Positions 12,156 to 25,490 are shown, numbered from the stretch's first letter. The stretch is DNA of 64,000 nt from Diplolepis rosae (GCA_030998225.1 JAPYXD010000710.1:33061501-33125500), one strand, 5' to 3'. The notes: a model not told the origin generated them from the letters alone. Numbers and translations are program-made.

Positions 12156-13656
12156 ACGATGCCATTTGTATCTTACTCTGCAATGAGGAATTGGAAGATA
12201 GAACTGAAAATTCAGGATTACACAGGTTAAGAAACAAATAAGTTGTGGTGATTTTGATAAACTTTATCTTTCAAATGTATCTATGTAATTATTGCAAGAC
12301 TACGTTCTTTTATACTTGTAAATCATATTAACCAACGTTGTGCTAAGTGTTAGAATATGTGCAGGTTTTATATTTAAAATATTTCCATTTGCATCAGATT
12401 ATAACTGTAAATAGAATAGACGCTTCAAGATTATAAACATAATTTACGAATTGATTATATTAAACTATCGCAGATTAAATGTAGTTCGTTCTAAAAGTGT
12501 TTCATATTTTGGTCTAGTAAGGTAAAATTGCAATATAAATGTACAAATTAGTCCATAAAAACTCATTTTCATATATTAAAAGTAAATCAAACTTTTTCTA
12601 CAATTTGAGTTATTTATTTTTAGTTCAACTTTTCCTTAATTTTATCAGGATATATTTAATTTAAATAGTTTAGGAACATTTAAAATAATGATGAGTACCT
12701 CATATTAACGTTGAAAACATTTTATTCACATCTTACTGCTTCTACGTCCTTACAATTCAAAAGAAATAAAGATTAGCAGTTTTTTATTTAAAATAATACA
12801 AGTAAGTACTACTGTACTATTATGTTATTTCCCTTTTGGTGTTTGCGAGAATACAAAAGAATCATTTTCAACCTGATAATAAAATATTAGCTATGAAGTA
12901 TTTACAAAATTTTGGCGATAAGTGCGCGTTGTAACTAGCATTACTGTTAAACAATCGTTGAATTGTAAATTAAATTCTCATTAATGTGCAATAATATTGC
13001 AGCAAAAAGAATTTTTAACGAATGATAATACATGATTTCAAAACTCTTTCCCTTTTTCTTAAGATACTATAGAAGTCTTGTGGTTGACGTTCTGCAAATA
13101 CTCGTCAATTATCTTTTCGTTATGAATCATCATTTTGCACATTGAATATTTGATATTCGTAATAAATTTTATTCAATATCTGACCATGCGTTGCTAATAA
13201 ATTTTCATCCTGAGGATGATCTCATCGTAAAAGTGCCGTACTATAATGAACGTCATGTATAATTTGTAAAATTAAATAGATTTAATTCATCGAATATCAG
13301 TCATACACTTTGTTCAGAATTTGCCTCTGTTCATATGCGTTCACAAATAATTGAAACTGACTACTACAAGAGTTCAACGAAATTCACAAACTTTTTTAAG
13401 ACTAATACTTCAACCAATCACGATGTTGATTTTAAAGACTCAGATTCAAAAATCATTGGGTTTCGAACAAACCCTTGAGAAGTTTATCAGTCGATCTTTG
13501 CGCTTCTGAACTTATTTTGAAATTCACAAACCAACTAAAAGGCTGCATTCTTTTAAGCAGTAACTACCAGATGCTACTATCTGGTAGCAGCAGCTTCTGC
13601 CGCATCTACTGCATAAATGAACACACACCCATATAGATGTATTTCGAATCACTTGC
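12156..13656. other. Tail-to-tail intergenic region, CNEP1R1 / RPRD1
   Basis: This 1.5 kb holds the 3' untranslated regions of the two convergent genes and AT-rich spacer. AATAAA-type polyadenylation signals occur near 12767 and elsewhere on both strands, but I cannot say which are used. A TACCAGATGCTACTATCTGGTA hairpin-like palindrome lies at about 13565-13586. No coding exon was found. Confidence 0.5.
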
Positions 13657-15936
13657 CTAGTGCATAGAAAATAAATCACCCGCCGAAGGAAGTGGAGCCA
13701 ATCCGCCCGTCACATCCGGAAGTTGAGTTAAATCAGGAAGATTTGAAATATGAGATTTCACTTCCGCTCTCACGGCGCACACTTTCTTCAACTTCTCTTT
13801 GTAATCCTAAAAAAACCAAGTGAAAGTCCTTTTTATTTTGAAATTTCATCACTTTTGATTGGACAAATGAATTCAAAAGCATTTTTTATAAAAGTATATT
13901 TCTCAAAAAAATTCATTATTAATCTTTATAAAATACCGAAGCAAGGGTTTCATTTCTACATAAAGCCTATATTACTTTTTTCTAAGTACAAAAGATTACG
14001 GAGGGTATTAAAAATTTCTTACTTCTAATGTTGTCTGAGCCTGTTGCAATAATTGCCTTTGCGCCAGTGTGTAATCTCTCAACATGGCTAAAAGTCTTCT
14101 TCTGTCTTCCATTTCTGCTTGTAATCGGCCATTGTAATCTGCTAAAAGAGCAGCCGCTTCATTCACCGCAACGCTCAGTTCATCAGCAGCTGCCCTATCA
14201 GCAAGATTCGCTAGTAAAGAAACTTCTGAAACCTCTGGGGGCAAGGACGCAATTCTTTCTCGAACACCAGCATCTGACGACGCCGTATTTTCCAAATCCT
14301 GAAAACAAATACAATTTGTAATTTCTCCTTTTACATTTCTTAAAAAATAATAGGGAAAATAATTATCTATAAAAGTAGAATGGAAATTTTTTTAAAAAGC
14401 AATTTTAAATTACAAATTTTAAGATCTAACCATCTAGACAATCACTGCATTAATTCTGCGTCAATTTAATTTAAGTAACAAACGAAAGACTATAAAAGAA
14501 GCTTGGGTCTTCGAAAATTTTGATTTAACTTTAGATTTTCGTTTTTAAAATAAAGACTGTTTATTGGCATTGTTACATAATCTATGATAATTTTTGCAAG
14601 TATAAAAATGACATGAACCATTAAAGCCTTTATGAGCTCCTCTGTTTCTGGTGGATCTCCACCTGGAGTTCTTGGACTCAGGGTAACATGTAATTCTTTG
14701 GTGCCATCAACTTCGACTTCCGTCTCGGACTTTTTCCTCTCCTTTTTCTCTTTCTGTAAAATATATTTAAGTGTTAGAAATAGTTCAATAAAATAACAAG
14801 ACAAATGCAAATGTAAAATATATATTACCTTAACCTTCTCGGATTCAACTTTCTTTTTCTTTAAAGGCGGGGTTCCTGGCTCTTTTTTTGTGTTAGTGGC
14901 AGAATTAAAAGCCGCCTTAAATTCAACGATTTGGCTTTTATCATATACTCCTCTTTCCTCCCAAATCTGCAGAAGCCTACCTAATCTTTCTCTAGTTTTA
15001 TCGTCAAACCCTTTCATATGATCAAAAGCTTTAGGTAAAACTGTCGCGAATTCTTTGCCAAATTCTGGTCCTTTTTTCTTGCTATTCTGAATCACGTCAT
15101 TAGCCAAATACATAAACATCAATTTACGATTGTCCTTCACTGAAATAAAAAATATAAATTAACGATAAATGGAATGAGAGGCATTTCTATTTAAAAATAT
15201 TATTTCCATAATAATATCAGCAAAATGGAGAAAATAATAACTTAAAATTAGAGGAATACTTGAACGATAAATTAACTTAAAGGTGTTCTTTGAACTGAAA
15301 ACAGGGACAGTCACTTTACCGTTAGAAGTACCGAAATCCACGTGTGTCGCTCTAGTAAATACGATAAATAAGTAAAAAAGATGAATCGAATCACCATTTT
15401 ATATTATTCCCATTTATTGGTACTATAATTTTTTAATTAAACTTTTGAATCAGTTGAAATTTTTCAAAAAACTTGACTTCATTATGAAATTATTTCGGAG
15501 TAAACAAAGCATAAAACGTCACTAGTCCTTTCGTAAGCCAATTATTGAGTAGCGATAAGAGCAATCATTAAAAGTATCGAATGTAATTACATGAAAAATG
15601 AGAACGGTTCGACTAGAAAGTGGATTAAAACGTTTATTGAATACACACACAGAAAAGTGTACTAGCGTCTAACCTGCAAATTTTTTATGTTGAAATACGA
15701 ATAACGTTTTTCACGTATAATTCAAGTGATAGTTAGCAACAAAAACCAATTAAGATTGTTTAAAAAATTAAAAAGTAAAACTCACCTTTGCACATTTCTT
15801 TAAACCAAACTTTAACTATCACTGGATGATGTTTTCTGTGATGAATTAACCAAAGAGAGAGAGTCTGTATACTTTGTTGCGACGGATTAAGATCCATTAA
15901 TTTTTTCACTAACGCACTTTCCGTGAACCCTGCCAT
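13657..15936 (-). CDS. RPRD1: Regulation of nuclear pre-mRNA domain protein 1 (RPRD1A/B, CREPT family)
   Basis: Five exons, 15936-15786, 15139-14829, 14753-14619, 14298-14023 and 13806-13657, join in frame to 340 residues (human RPRD1B is 326). Residues 1 to about 130 are the CTD-interacting domain, with SLWLIHHRKH, YLANDVIQNSKKKGPEF and LLQIWEERGVY all visible. A Lys-rich linker follows. The C-terminal half carries EELIKAL, the YNGRL-AE-EDRR coiled-coil core and the conserved end LPDVTGGLAPLPSAGDLF. The family binds Ser2- and Ser7-phosphorylated RNA polymerase II C-terminal repeats and recruits the RPAP2 phosphatase, affecting transcription and cell-cycle genes. The start was taken at MAGF by homology; the frame is open upstream but that part looks untranslated. 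The donor after exon 3 (ATG then GTTCAT) is weak, yet the frame confirms it. Whether it is closer to RPRD1A or RPRD1B cannot be decided by eye. Confidence 0.97.
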
Positions 15937-16542
15937 TTTCAGGCCGAGATGGGCCGAGAAAACGTTTTGCCAAACCACTCTGCCTCTAGCAAACAACACA
16001 CTGAAAATGACTGAAAATAATACTGCGTTTTTCATACAGCAGTATACGGCCTATACCGCTTCTACGGTGGCTAGGTGGGTAATGTGGGTATTTGACTGTT
16101 TGGTGGTGTAGCCTGGTGTAGCCGTCAGTCGTCATGCGCAGTGAATCAGAATCGTTATTTTCACATTTCAGCGTATGACGTCAACAGGCAAGATGGCCGT
16201 ATACTGGTGCACCACAGTCGCACTAAAATGCATTGATAGATACTTTTTTTTTTAATTATCTAATTTAGTTAATAACAATTTCTTACCAGAACAATATTTA
16301 CATAGTTGTTTAGTTGTTTTTTTTTCCAAAAATTATTTTATAATTCTGTATAAATGATACGATAAGATTTATATAAATAATTATTTCACCGAAGAGCTTT
16401 AAAAAAATAAAAGCGATTCTCCAAGTACAGTTTTGGTCAAATCTATTTAAAAGGAATTTTTTATCGAATGTACTTTAGTATGCACTATTTTTATGCACCA
16501 TCAGTATACAACCATCTTGCCGGACCATATGACAAGCTAAAA
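15937..16542. promoter_or_regulatory. Upstream region of RPRD1
   Basis: The first 250 bases upstream of the RPRD1 start (15937-16200) are clearly GC-richer than the surroundings and contain TGACGTCA-like sequence (ATGACGTCA at about 16176), a CRE/ATF-type site. This is the likely promoter. No TATA box was recognised. Beyond 16230 the sequence is ordinary AT-rich spacer. Confidence 0.4.
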
Positions 16543-17171
16543 TGCAGAAAAAAGGTTCGTAAAATTTACAGACAGTTCGGTACATATTTTTCCAACTTGA
16601 CTTTTTAGTAGATTTTACAACATGTTCAGTTTTTAATCAATAGATTTTCTTTACGTTTCACCTATTTTCTAGTTAAATCTACTGAATTCGGATTATTTCG
16701 TATTTTGTAGATTTTACTGAACGCTAAGTTAAACGTACAGAATATCTATTGATTGAATTGAAATTCTTCACCGTAAAAAATATCGGTAAATTTTCCTACT
16801 ATGTATTAGGAAATTTTTCCTAAATCTTTGGGAAACATATAGATCCTATTTTCGGACTTATTACCGAACTATTAGGAATATATATTTAAAAGTTGAGAAC
16901 ATTTAACAAATCTCGTAAGTTTTAGGGAATTTTTCCCATGAAAAGCGGGAGTTATTCCACAAAAACGGAAATTTGTTCATTGTTTTTGGATCTTCTTCCT
17001 CTTAAATGATGAAATAAATATATATTTCCTAATAAACTGGATATTTCTCCGACCAAACAGTAGGAACTATTTCCAGTCTACGTCGGAAAAATTTCCGAAC
17101 ATTTTTTTACAGTGTTGTAAAATCTACTAATAAGTCAAGTTCTAGTCAATTTTACGAATCTTTTTCTGCTT
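16543..17171. mobile_element. Inverted-repeat element (about 630 bp)
   Basis: The left end (TGCAGAAAAAAGGTTCGTAA) and the right end at 17100-17171 are inverted copies, including an internal TAGTAGATTTTACAACA block about 60 bases in. The middle is non-coding. Non-autonomous DNA transposon of unknown family. Confidence 0.65.
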
Positions 17172-17430
17172 GTTTATATAAAAAAAATTATATAAGATCT
17201 TATTAAACAATCACGTATTTTTTATTACGAAAAAATTATTTGTTCTTCAAAATTAAAGCTTAACTTTAAGAAAAATGAATTAAATTTTTTATTCATCCTG
17301 TAAGTGAATATCAAGATTGCAAATTGACTCAAATGTGAAATTAGTTGTCTTATCAATTTTATCATGAAAATGGATTATCTTTGTTTGCGTACCTTCTTCA
17401 TTTTTGGTTTCAATATTTGGCGAGTCTAGT

Positions 17431-17631
17431 ATAATCTCGAAATCTAAATCAGTTAAAATTTGTAATAATTTCAGTTAGTGTCTGACTTCTTAATTTTAGA
17501 TCAGTCATCAATAATGATTGATTTCCAGTGAACAATGATTGATTATCAGTCAGGAATGACTAACTGCATAGAACAAGAAGTCAGTCAGTGGTAGAAATTA
17601 TAATACATTCTATAACTAATTCAAGATAGAG
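17431..17631. mobile_element. MITE, family A copy 1
   Basis: About 200 bp with inverted ends of about 60 bases (CTAAATCAGTTAAAATTTG on the left and its imperfect complement on the right). A second copy lies at 18238-18440, so it is a dispersed family and not a chance palindrome. Confidence 0.65.
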
Positions 17632-17815
17632 AAAACGTGCACGACAAAATGTAAAATTATTCTTTATTACTCATTATAGGGGTTTCAAATATAAATATGC
17701 ATAAATTCCTGTATGACCCTATCTCTACATCCATAAAGATTTAGTATATTTGTACTCATAATATGAAGAAAAGAACTTCATAAATCAGTTTTGTTTGCAT
17801 TTAATTTGAATGCTT

Positions 17816-18178
17816 TTAGAGGCTTGATAGATTCGTGACCGAAAATTTTGGAAGGTAACATATTATTAAATTACAAAGTGAAATAGCGTTTTCCTTTACA
17901 TGAACGTGCTTCTTCATAAATAAGTCATCTGTAAATTTCCCAGCGCTTCGTTGAAGTATATTTAATACTTTTTCAATTGACGGAATCCACTTCATCTTTC
18001 TACAAAGTGGAAGAATAATTGTTAAATCGTGTAATCGTTTTGAATACCGATTATTCCTAAAGTTAATATATCTATTTTGTCGAGAAGCACGTTTTTCAAA
18101 TTGTACAGAAATGTACCTTCGCTCAGGAAAAATATTTTTTATCGGTATCACCGTTCGGCGAATACACATACTATACAT
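17816..18178 (-). other. 120-codon open frame, unrecognised
   Basis: A minus-strand frame of 120 codons rich in Arg, Lys, Asn and Ile. It lies between the two copies of MITE family A. No motif or family is recognised, and there is no clear splice context. It could be chance, or a remnant carried between elements. Confidence 0.15.
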
Positions 18179-18237
18179 AGATGTATTTTATTCCAGTTTC
18201 CAAAAATTTGTCATTGAGATTACTTAACATTGATATC

Positions 18238-18440
18238 ATACTTTCTAAATCTGAATCAGTTAGAATTTTTAATAAATACAATCAGTGACTGACTTCTTGC
18301 TTTCCAATTAGTCAAAAGTGATTGATTTTCATTTAAGAATGATTAATTATCATCAGTTAGAAATAATTGATTGTAGAGCAAGAAGTTAGTCGATGATTGA
18401 AATTATTCAAAATTCTAACTGATTCAAATTCAGAGAGTAT
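18238..18440. mobile_element. MITE, family A copy 2
   Basis: Same layout as the 17431-17631 copy: outer TCTGAATCAGTTAGAATTTT and its inverse TCTAACTGATTCAAATTCAG near the right end, with a GACTGACTTCTTG block inside. Confidence 0.65.
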
Positions 18441-20595
18441 ATTCCCTTTTTTCTTGATCCCAATTATAAGTTTGTGATATATTAGAAAATAGCGTAAATG
18501 ACTATCAAAAACCCATACCTACCTGACAACTCCAATAGAACCTGATTAATTTTGATTTCAAAATTTGTTCTGATTATTTAGAAATCTACTCAGATAATGA
18601 AAAAATGCTAATGTAATTATAGTTCATCAACCAATACGGAAGATGGGGTTACTAGACCTATTTCAGCATATTCTTGATCAAACCCAGATTTGCAGTTCAG
18701 GAGCAATTATAATTTGAAAAAAAAAAATTAGAGAAAAGTAAACTTAATAAACTTTTTTTAAATAGCTATCGATTTTTTTCTCCATATATACAAATTTTAA
18801 TAAAAATAAATTGGTCAAAATTTAGGAAATGATAGATAATAGCATAGTTAAGGAATAGAAGAAGGAATAGTGCATTGAATAAAAATTTTTTTTTTTTAAT
18901 AATACCATTGAGTGTCTTAAATTCTGCTGCACTGGTGTAACACTGTCGGTAATATAGTTTGCAAATGTGCTAAAATCACTTATTTTTATCAAAATTTTTT
19001 AATATTTTCATGAATATTCAAGACATAACAGACCTGTCTCAGTAAGTTTAGATTTTTTAGTAAAAATTTTGGAAAAAAACCGAAAACTTACCGACAATTA
19101 CAGTTAACTCTAAAATTTGTTGTAAAATTTTCACACAAACGAAATTTTCAGACATTCGTTATCGTTTTCTGTTGTATTTTTCAAATTCTCAGTAAAATAT
19201 TTTGTAAAATAAAAAAGTTATCTTACACGAACTTTAACAGGAATTTGGTCTCGTGATCTGGTTGATCCATCGCCTTAACAATCGTTCTTTCATTTAGCAT
19301 AATTGACCAATATTAAGGTAAAAAGAGCTTTTAATTAAAGTATGTCAGATGAAAATCGGAAATTTTTTCTTAACAAAAGAGATTGTCTAATTTCACTTCG
19401 TTCCTAAAATATGCGAACTGCAAAAAGAAACTGTTTAAAAATTACAACAATTTGAAATTTGTTAATCGATAATTTTTTTAATGTTTGAATGAATCAAATA
19501 AGCTATGATAGTATCGATCAAAACAATTGCAATGTTCATGCAATATTATTAAACAAGCAATATATAGTTATACCAAAGAAACATTTGAGTGATTCGGCAA
19601 ATAAAAGAAGTATTTGATCCCACAAGAATTTAGTTAACTCAACTAAACATTTTCGATGAAATGCTTGCTATATTGAAAGAAAAATATATACAATTTTCAT
19701 GAAGACGTGACTGTACGTTATAACTGTAACGTTTACAGAAATCAGTGCATTTTACTATTCGAAACTGCAGCAAAACAGCAATGCAGTCCCTATTCGAACC
19801 CTAGATTCAGCCAATAAATAACACCTTTTTGTTTCTGTCAATTAATAATTCTAACTGATCAAAATAAGTAAATATTATACTGTTAATTCAGGCTTATATA
19901 AAAATTACAATAGATGTAAGAATTTCCATATTTTTTTGAATAACTCACCTTGCGACCTTATCATACAGATTTTTTATTTGAAACACGTTCAAATTACTCA
20001 TGTTACATGCATGCAAGGATATTTCTTATCATAATTCATTATCGTTTGAACTATAGTGGCCACAGATAAAACGTAGATGGAAAGTCGTGACCGCAATGAT
20101 GGCATGAATTCCGATATTAGGGTGCACATTGTAGTGATAGAAATACGAACCAGAACGGTTTGCTAATTATCGACAATTAATCATCGAGTTCCATACTCGA
20201 ATATGTATGTAGGTACGTCTCTCATTAGACTATGAAATGCAAGTATCCCTTTGTAACATTATTCAATTTACGTTACTTGGTTTTGTGTAAAAATTAAAAA
20301 AATGTTTATTTAATTGTAAAAAAACAAGCTCTATTTTGAATAATTTATTAACATTTTTTAACAAAAACTGATAATAAACAAAAGAGCTGCTCAATTGTAT
20401 TCTTTACACCTTATTACCACAGACAAAAGATTATTGAACACTTTTGTTGAATTATAAAATAGAAAGGAGATTAAGAGTCAACAATTAATTATAGTGAGAT
20501 AGATAATAACAAAATAAACATTCATTTTTACTTTGGTAAAATTAAACCTATTAATAGCAAGAATTTGATTATATTAAAACTACATGCAACAAAAG
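18441..20595. other. AT-rich region without recognised features
   Basis: Both strands were read and no exon, RNA gene or clear repeat was recognised in these 2.1 kb. Confidence 0.4.
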
Positions 20596-22247
20596 ACAGT
20601 AGAAACCCCATTGATGTAACTAATCAGGGGAGTGGGGGGAGTCTTTATACTCGATAATGACATTGGGCAATGAAGCATGAGACAGGAAGAGTTGCGCAGT
20701 TATAAACTGCGCAGCATAGCCAAACGCGGGAAAATTAAAAGCCCCCTTTATAGACAGTCTCCCATGAATTTAACCTGTCATCTGCTATGCTTGCATGTAG
20801 AATAAAACCCCATATCAAAGCAGAATTCGGATTTTTTTTTTGATTTTTTCGAGTGGTTTTCTTCCCTTAAAAGCGTTACTTTATTACTATAAAAATGTTG
20901 CTTAGGAGCCATACATAAATTACGTTAGGTTTTTATTTTGGGGTGGGCGGTTTTAGGAAAATTGTAAGCCCATATTCATGTTGCATGTATTTACTATAAA
21001 AGAAACATTACACTGATAAGAGAAAGTCTTAAATTTAAAAAAAAAAACGCTTCATATAACTTGTGCATTGCATTTTATTTACTTTTTCACATTTTATAGA
21101 CAAACGAAGCAGACGATGCAGTGAATCGATAAGGTATTGGGCACCTTCACTTCTTCTACCCATGCCAAAAACATCTCGATCACTAGGGAGCAACAAACCC
21201 AGATGATTAGTAATAAATACTTTAAATCATGAAGCATTAATGTATACATGTTAATTTATTACAAATCTTTTGAAAAATTTCTTTAATCACACTTTATCGA
21301 AATAATCCGTCCATTCTTTCGCCTTTTTGATAGCTGCATAACCTCATTAGTGCGCTTTTTATCAGTACTGTTTCTGTATTTCATGCTTTTTCTATTTATT
21401 ACTGACGGAATCGTGAACAGCAATACGTCCTCTTTACAAGAATAGTATAAAAAACTCATAATAAAGCACGGTCGCACTATAATTGTAATTTAAAACTGTT
21501 TACATTTTGAATTCCATAACAGTAAGAAAAGCATTAGTCACGTGGGTTTATTATTCCCCCAGTAATGAATATTTTTTGTAAAGGTAGGAAATGAAAATGC
21601 CTAATTAGGTTTAAAGACACTGCCTATATGCGGCCTTTCAATTTTCCCGCGCTTGGCTGTACTGCGCAACTCTTCGCCCCTTATTAGTGTTGTCTGGTGT
21701 TGTGAGTCGGTAGATTAGCCGGTTAATTAACCGCGGCTAATTATTATATTTTACCGACTGTCAAATATATTTCAGTTGGTACTATTGTCTTCCGAGCTAA
21801 AAAAACTAAAAACCAAATATGAGTAAAAAAAGAATAATTTTTGCCAAAAAATATTTGCGCGACTATAAGTGCTATATTAAGTAAAATTGTAATGAATTGA
21901 CATTGTAAAAATTCAAGCATGTTATAATTTATATAAACATTATATAGTAGTTCTCTGGCAGCATGGATATTCACATATACGATAACCTCTGTAATTCTTT
22001 TTTTAAATAAATAAATAATAAATAATATTTATAAACTCTTTACGTCCTTATAGATACTATCAGTTTGTACGTTAAACGATTTGCAATTGATTTTTCGAAT
22101 TAGAATTCATAGTCAGATTTTGTGTATTAGTAAAGAACATATTTTATCGGTAAATTCACATCACTATCTCTCATGCATGGTTGTTCTCAAAATCTTCACC
22201 GAGTGAAAGCTCCCCCTGATTAGTTGAATCAATAGGGTTTCTACTGT
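20596..22247. mobile_element. Non-autonomous DNA transposon, 1.65 kb, 38-bp terminal repeats
   Basis: The ends are inverted: ACAGTAGAAACCCCATTGAT at 20596 and its complement up to 22247, matching over about 38 bases through AACTAATCAGGGG-AG. A second inverted block inside (about 20685-20755 against 21620-21690, sharing GAGTTGCGCAG and GCGGGAAAATT) shows that the element is foldback-like. The interior has no transposase frame. No target duplication was certain. Confidence 0.75.
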
Positions 22248-22402
22248 ATTTCGTGGTCACTAAATCTGATATTTACCTTGAGATTCGAATAATGATTTCC
22301 AAGTTTCACTCCGATTCCAAGTGATTCCAAGCGAAATGTAAACAATAAGAAACGTGATCTAACTAGGCAAAGCTGACATATGTAGCATATCAAATTTTAA
22401 TA

Positions 22403-22763
22403 TCAGGTGTACAAATAAGTTTCCGCCGTTTTTTATCGAAAATTGGGTATTCATTGTGAAAGAACGGAAACTTATGTTTTATTCGAAGTATTGTCCATCG
22501 TATTGTTCTTGTTGCGTTTGGCACGAATCTTGATCCAATAATGCTTTCCAATTCCCGCAAATCACGCTTATTCGGCTCAAAACTCGACATGTTCGCACAC
22601 AAGAGAATATATAATACTGATAAAAATCCACTAATATGTCAAGGTTATGTTGTTGACAGATGTCCAACCTTACGATAGTGACGTTTTACAACTGTCAATT
22701 CCAACCAAAACTTACTGGTGACGCCAACTTTGTCAAACGGCGGAAACTTATTTGTACACCTGA
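22403..22763 (-). mobile_element. Internally deleted mariner element
   Basis: The terminal inverted repeats begin TCAGGTGTACAAATAAG and mirror each other, and TA flanks both ends (22401-22402 and 22764-22765), the Tc1/mariner target duplication. The minus strand keeps scraps of a mariner transposase N-terminus in two frames: MSSFEPNKR in one, ALLDQDSCQTQQE in another. The catalytic DDD region is absent. It is a 361-bp dead derivative, similar to mariner MITEs. Confidence 0.85.
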
Positions 22764-23844
22764 TATGTAGCATGTTAAATTTTAATAATGAACTAATTTG
22801 CTAATTTTTGGTTCTTGGCTTATTTGTTTCTTATTAATATTATTTAAATACATGTAATATAAATTTCACAGTGTCACAAGCAACGTAGGTCACCAGATTT
22901 TCCCTAAATCTTATGCCTATAGTACAGTTGGTAAAATTTCCAAAAAACGCCTCACGTAATATATGAATGGTTCCTAAGTGGATATTTGGTTTTCCGCGAA
23001 TCAGGAATATTAGTACAGATAGTCCTTAATTAGAAGCTTAAAACCTATCATTTTAATGGACATTTTCCCTCAACTCGTGTTTAATGGTTCTGCCACTCAC
23101 GTTTTCATACCGTCAAATGACAGTTTATTTGATGACCCTCAAATTAACGCCGCTATTCAAAGTAGAGGAACTGAAAAAAGACACCTTAGTATTAAGTAGC
23201 TTAATACCATCAGGGATTAAATAATTTCCAGGAAAGAAGGGTAATTCTACAATCTCTATAAATTGAATATGGATACCTACGCTTATGGTAATGAGATGGC
23301 AGACAATAGAGCTGGATTTGCTGATGGCTTGAAAGAAGAATACAAATGTACAATAAGCACCGAATTCCATTTATCTCATTGTACCAAGAGGTTGATTCAT
23401 AATGCTTTTCGACTTTATGTACCTATAATAATTGTTCAGTTGACGGTATGACTTCAACAAGGACAACTTTATTTACCTTTTTAGTTCAGCGCCCTTCAAG
23501 AGTTTAATTTCGAACATTCTCAAACAACCTGGATTATTTAATTCCAGCTTACTTTCATCTTCTATTATTTACATTCTTTGTTCCCATATTCCTTCTTTAC
23601 CTAATTTTTTATTAAATCCCTTCAGCTGTAGTTTCACTATCAAAAGAGAATCATTTGCCCTAACTGATTCGGTTTGTAAAATATGCCTCAGCTACTTTAT
23701 TAGTTGGCGCAACTATTTTTTTGGTAATGTTATTATCTGTATTGTTATTTCAAAAACCCAGGTTGTAAAATCAACTAGAAAAGTAGTTGTGCTTTTGGGG
23801 TTCATCATCCTTTAATAGTCACAGTTACCATGTCTCTACCATCA
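22764..23844. other. Spacer without recognised features
   Basis: A short flank copy (ATATGTAGCATGTTAAATTT) repeats the sequence left of the mariner element, so the insertion sits in a small duplication. Otherwise nothing was recognised. Confidence 0.4.
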
Positions 23845-24455
23845 CACTGAGAAAACTGGAGTGTCAACCTAAACATTTGGAGGGTGAAGCAGACTATATT
23901 TGAGGTTAAACTATAGGACAGCCTTCTAGATAGTGTAACTTATTACCTGTGGATTGTGAAAATAAGATGGTCAACTTGAATACTTTAGAGGGAAAAGTTG
24001 ATCATCGCAGAGAGAAAAATAGATTATCGAAGAGGGAAAAATAGACTATATTCTACCTCTATGGCTAACCTCAAAACTATTACATTTAAGCTTTCACAAT
24101 TATTATGTTATTATAGCAAGTGAAATAGGTACTCACCAATTAGTTGGCAAAAATAACCCTTGTGACACTTTAACACGTAAAGGACGCGAAACCGGCAATG
24201 AGGTTAGAGTCCACGCTGGTGATATTGGAGGAAAAATAGGCGAACCCACGTGACTTTACAATTTTGGCGCGTATTTCACCAATCGACACTCTTTATAGTG
24301 ATTCTGACACTCTGGTAACAGTTAAGCAGAATATCAAATGAGTGTCTCCCTGACCAAAAAGAAAAAATTTCGGAAAGAGTGTTGTACTATCTAGAAGTTC
24401 AGACTGACTATCTAAATTTTGACACTCAAAGTTTGACACTCCAGTTTTCTCAGTG
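23845..24455. mobile_element. MITE with CACTGAGAAAACTGGAG ends
   Basis: The 611-bp element has perfect terminal inverted repeats of about 23 bases starting CACTGAGAAAACTGGAG. It is non-coding. The CACTGAGAAA start is shared with several other elements here (40699, 43791, 51330). Confidence 0.8.
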
Positions 24456-24477
24456 CAGAATTGATATCGAGATAAAC

Positions 24478-24613
24478 TAGTGTTGTGAATTTACCGGTAA
24501 AGTATGCTCTTTACGAAATTTACCGGTAAATTTTCTAAAGATAGTGCTATCAATAGACAAATAATAACTAGCCACAGTTAATTTACCGGCTACTTTACGA
24601 ACTAACAACACTA
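24478..24613. mobile_element. hAT-type MITE with 8-bp target duplication
   Basis: The terminal repeats begin TAGTGTTG and the 136-bp body repeats TTACCGGTAAA. The exact 8-base duplication AGATAAAC flanks both sides (24470-24477 and 24614-24621). Terminal sequence and duplication length fit the hAT superfamily. Confidence 0.85.
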
Positions 24614-25345
24614 AGATAAACTATTGGGTAGAGTAGGATATGAGTACTTTTGTCTCACTCTAATCAATGATTAATCCTGATCTTAATCCTGACGGTGGAG
24701 ACATGGTAATTATAAGTCAGGTCGTTACAGGGAAGTAGAACTGTCGGATTTTTGATTGGTGTTCGGTCGCCAACCTACTTATCTTGTCTGGACAGATCAA
24801 GTCCGCATGTCACAAACTATTTATTCTGACTTGTCTAATGCGGAAGGAAGCGTTTATCAGATGTGCATCATGGGGTGCTGGCCCATCTCTATTGCTAACA
24901 GGTGTACGAGATCTACCCTGATTTTTATCTTACACTCGGGAGCTAATGAGCTGCCGGTGGATATTCGTAGACCTCTTTTTTTTAACCGTTTCATTATTAG
25001 GAATTACTCCTAAAAGAACAATCATCTCATTCTGAGTATCCTGAATAGTAATACCAACAATTCAAAGGAAATCTTGAACATAATTGGTGCTTTACTTCTA
25101 ATTTTTCATCCTAGCTCTTACTATACGTTTGCTACCGGAAGTTTTTATTTCAGCATCACATCTTGATTTCATGTCTCGTTTTCATAGTGATTCCGAGTCC
25201 TGGATAAGCCAACTGTGATCTTGCGTTGGTGAATATGGTAACAGGTGTCATAGATCAAAGGTTCCTTTTGACCTGATTGAGATCTCAGTCAAAGAAAGCT
25301 ATGTATTCAGAAGAAGACGAAACATCTTCGAGGTCCATATACATT

Positions 25346-25490
25346 CCAATTAATTACTTTTAGTAAAAGCTACTATAAATTTGATTAGTTTAACTAATAT
25401 GGTGTGGTTAATTTACATATATTTTAACCACACTATCTTAGTAAAACTGATCAAATTTTTACTAGCTTTTACTAAAAGCAATTAGGACGG
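25346..25490. repeat. Palindromic MITE
   Basis: Almost the whole 145 bp folds on itself: AATTACTTTTAGTAAAAGCT on the left, its complement on the right, with GTGTGGTT/AACCACAC near the centre. Non-coding. Confidence 0.6.

Noticed and set aside
23125..23451. Opposed short frames on both strands
   Set aside because: No conserved motif, no splice signals with matching phase, AT-rich spacer composition.
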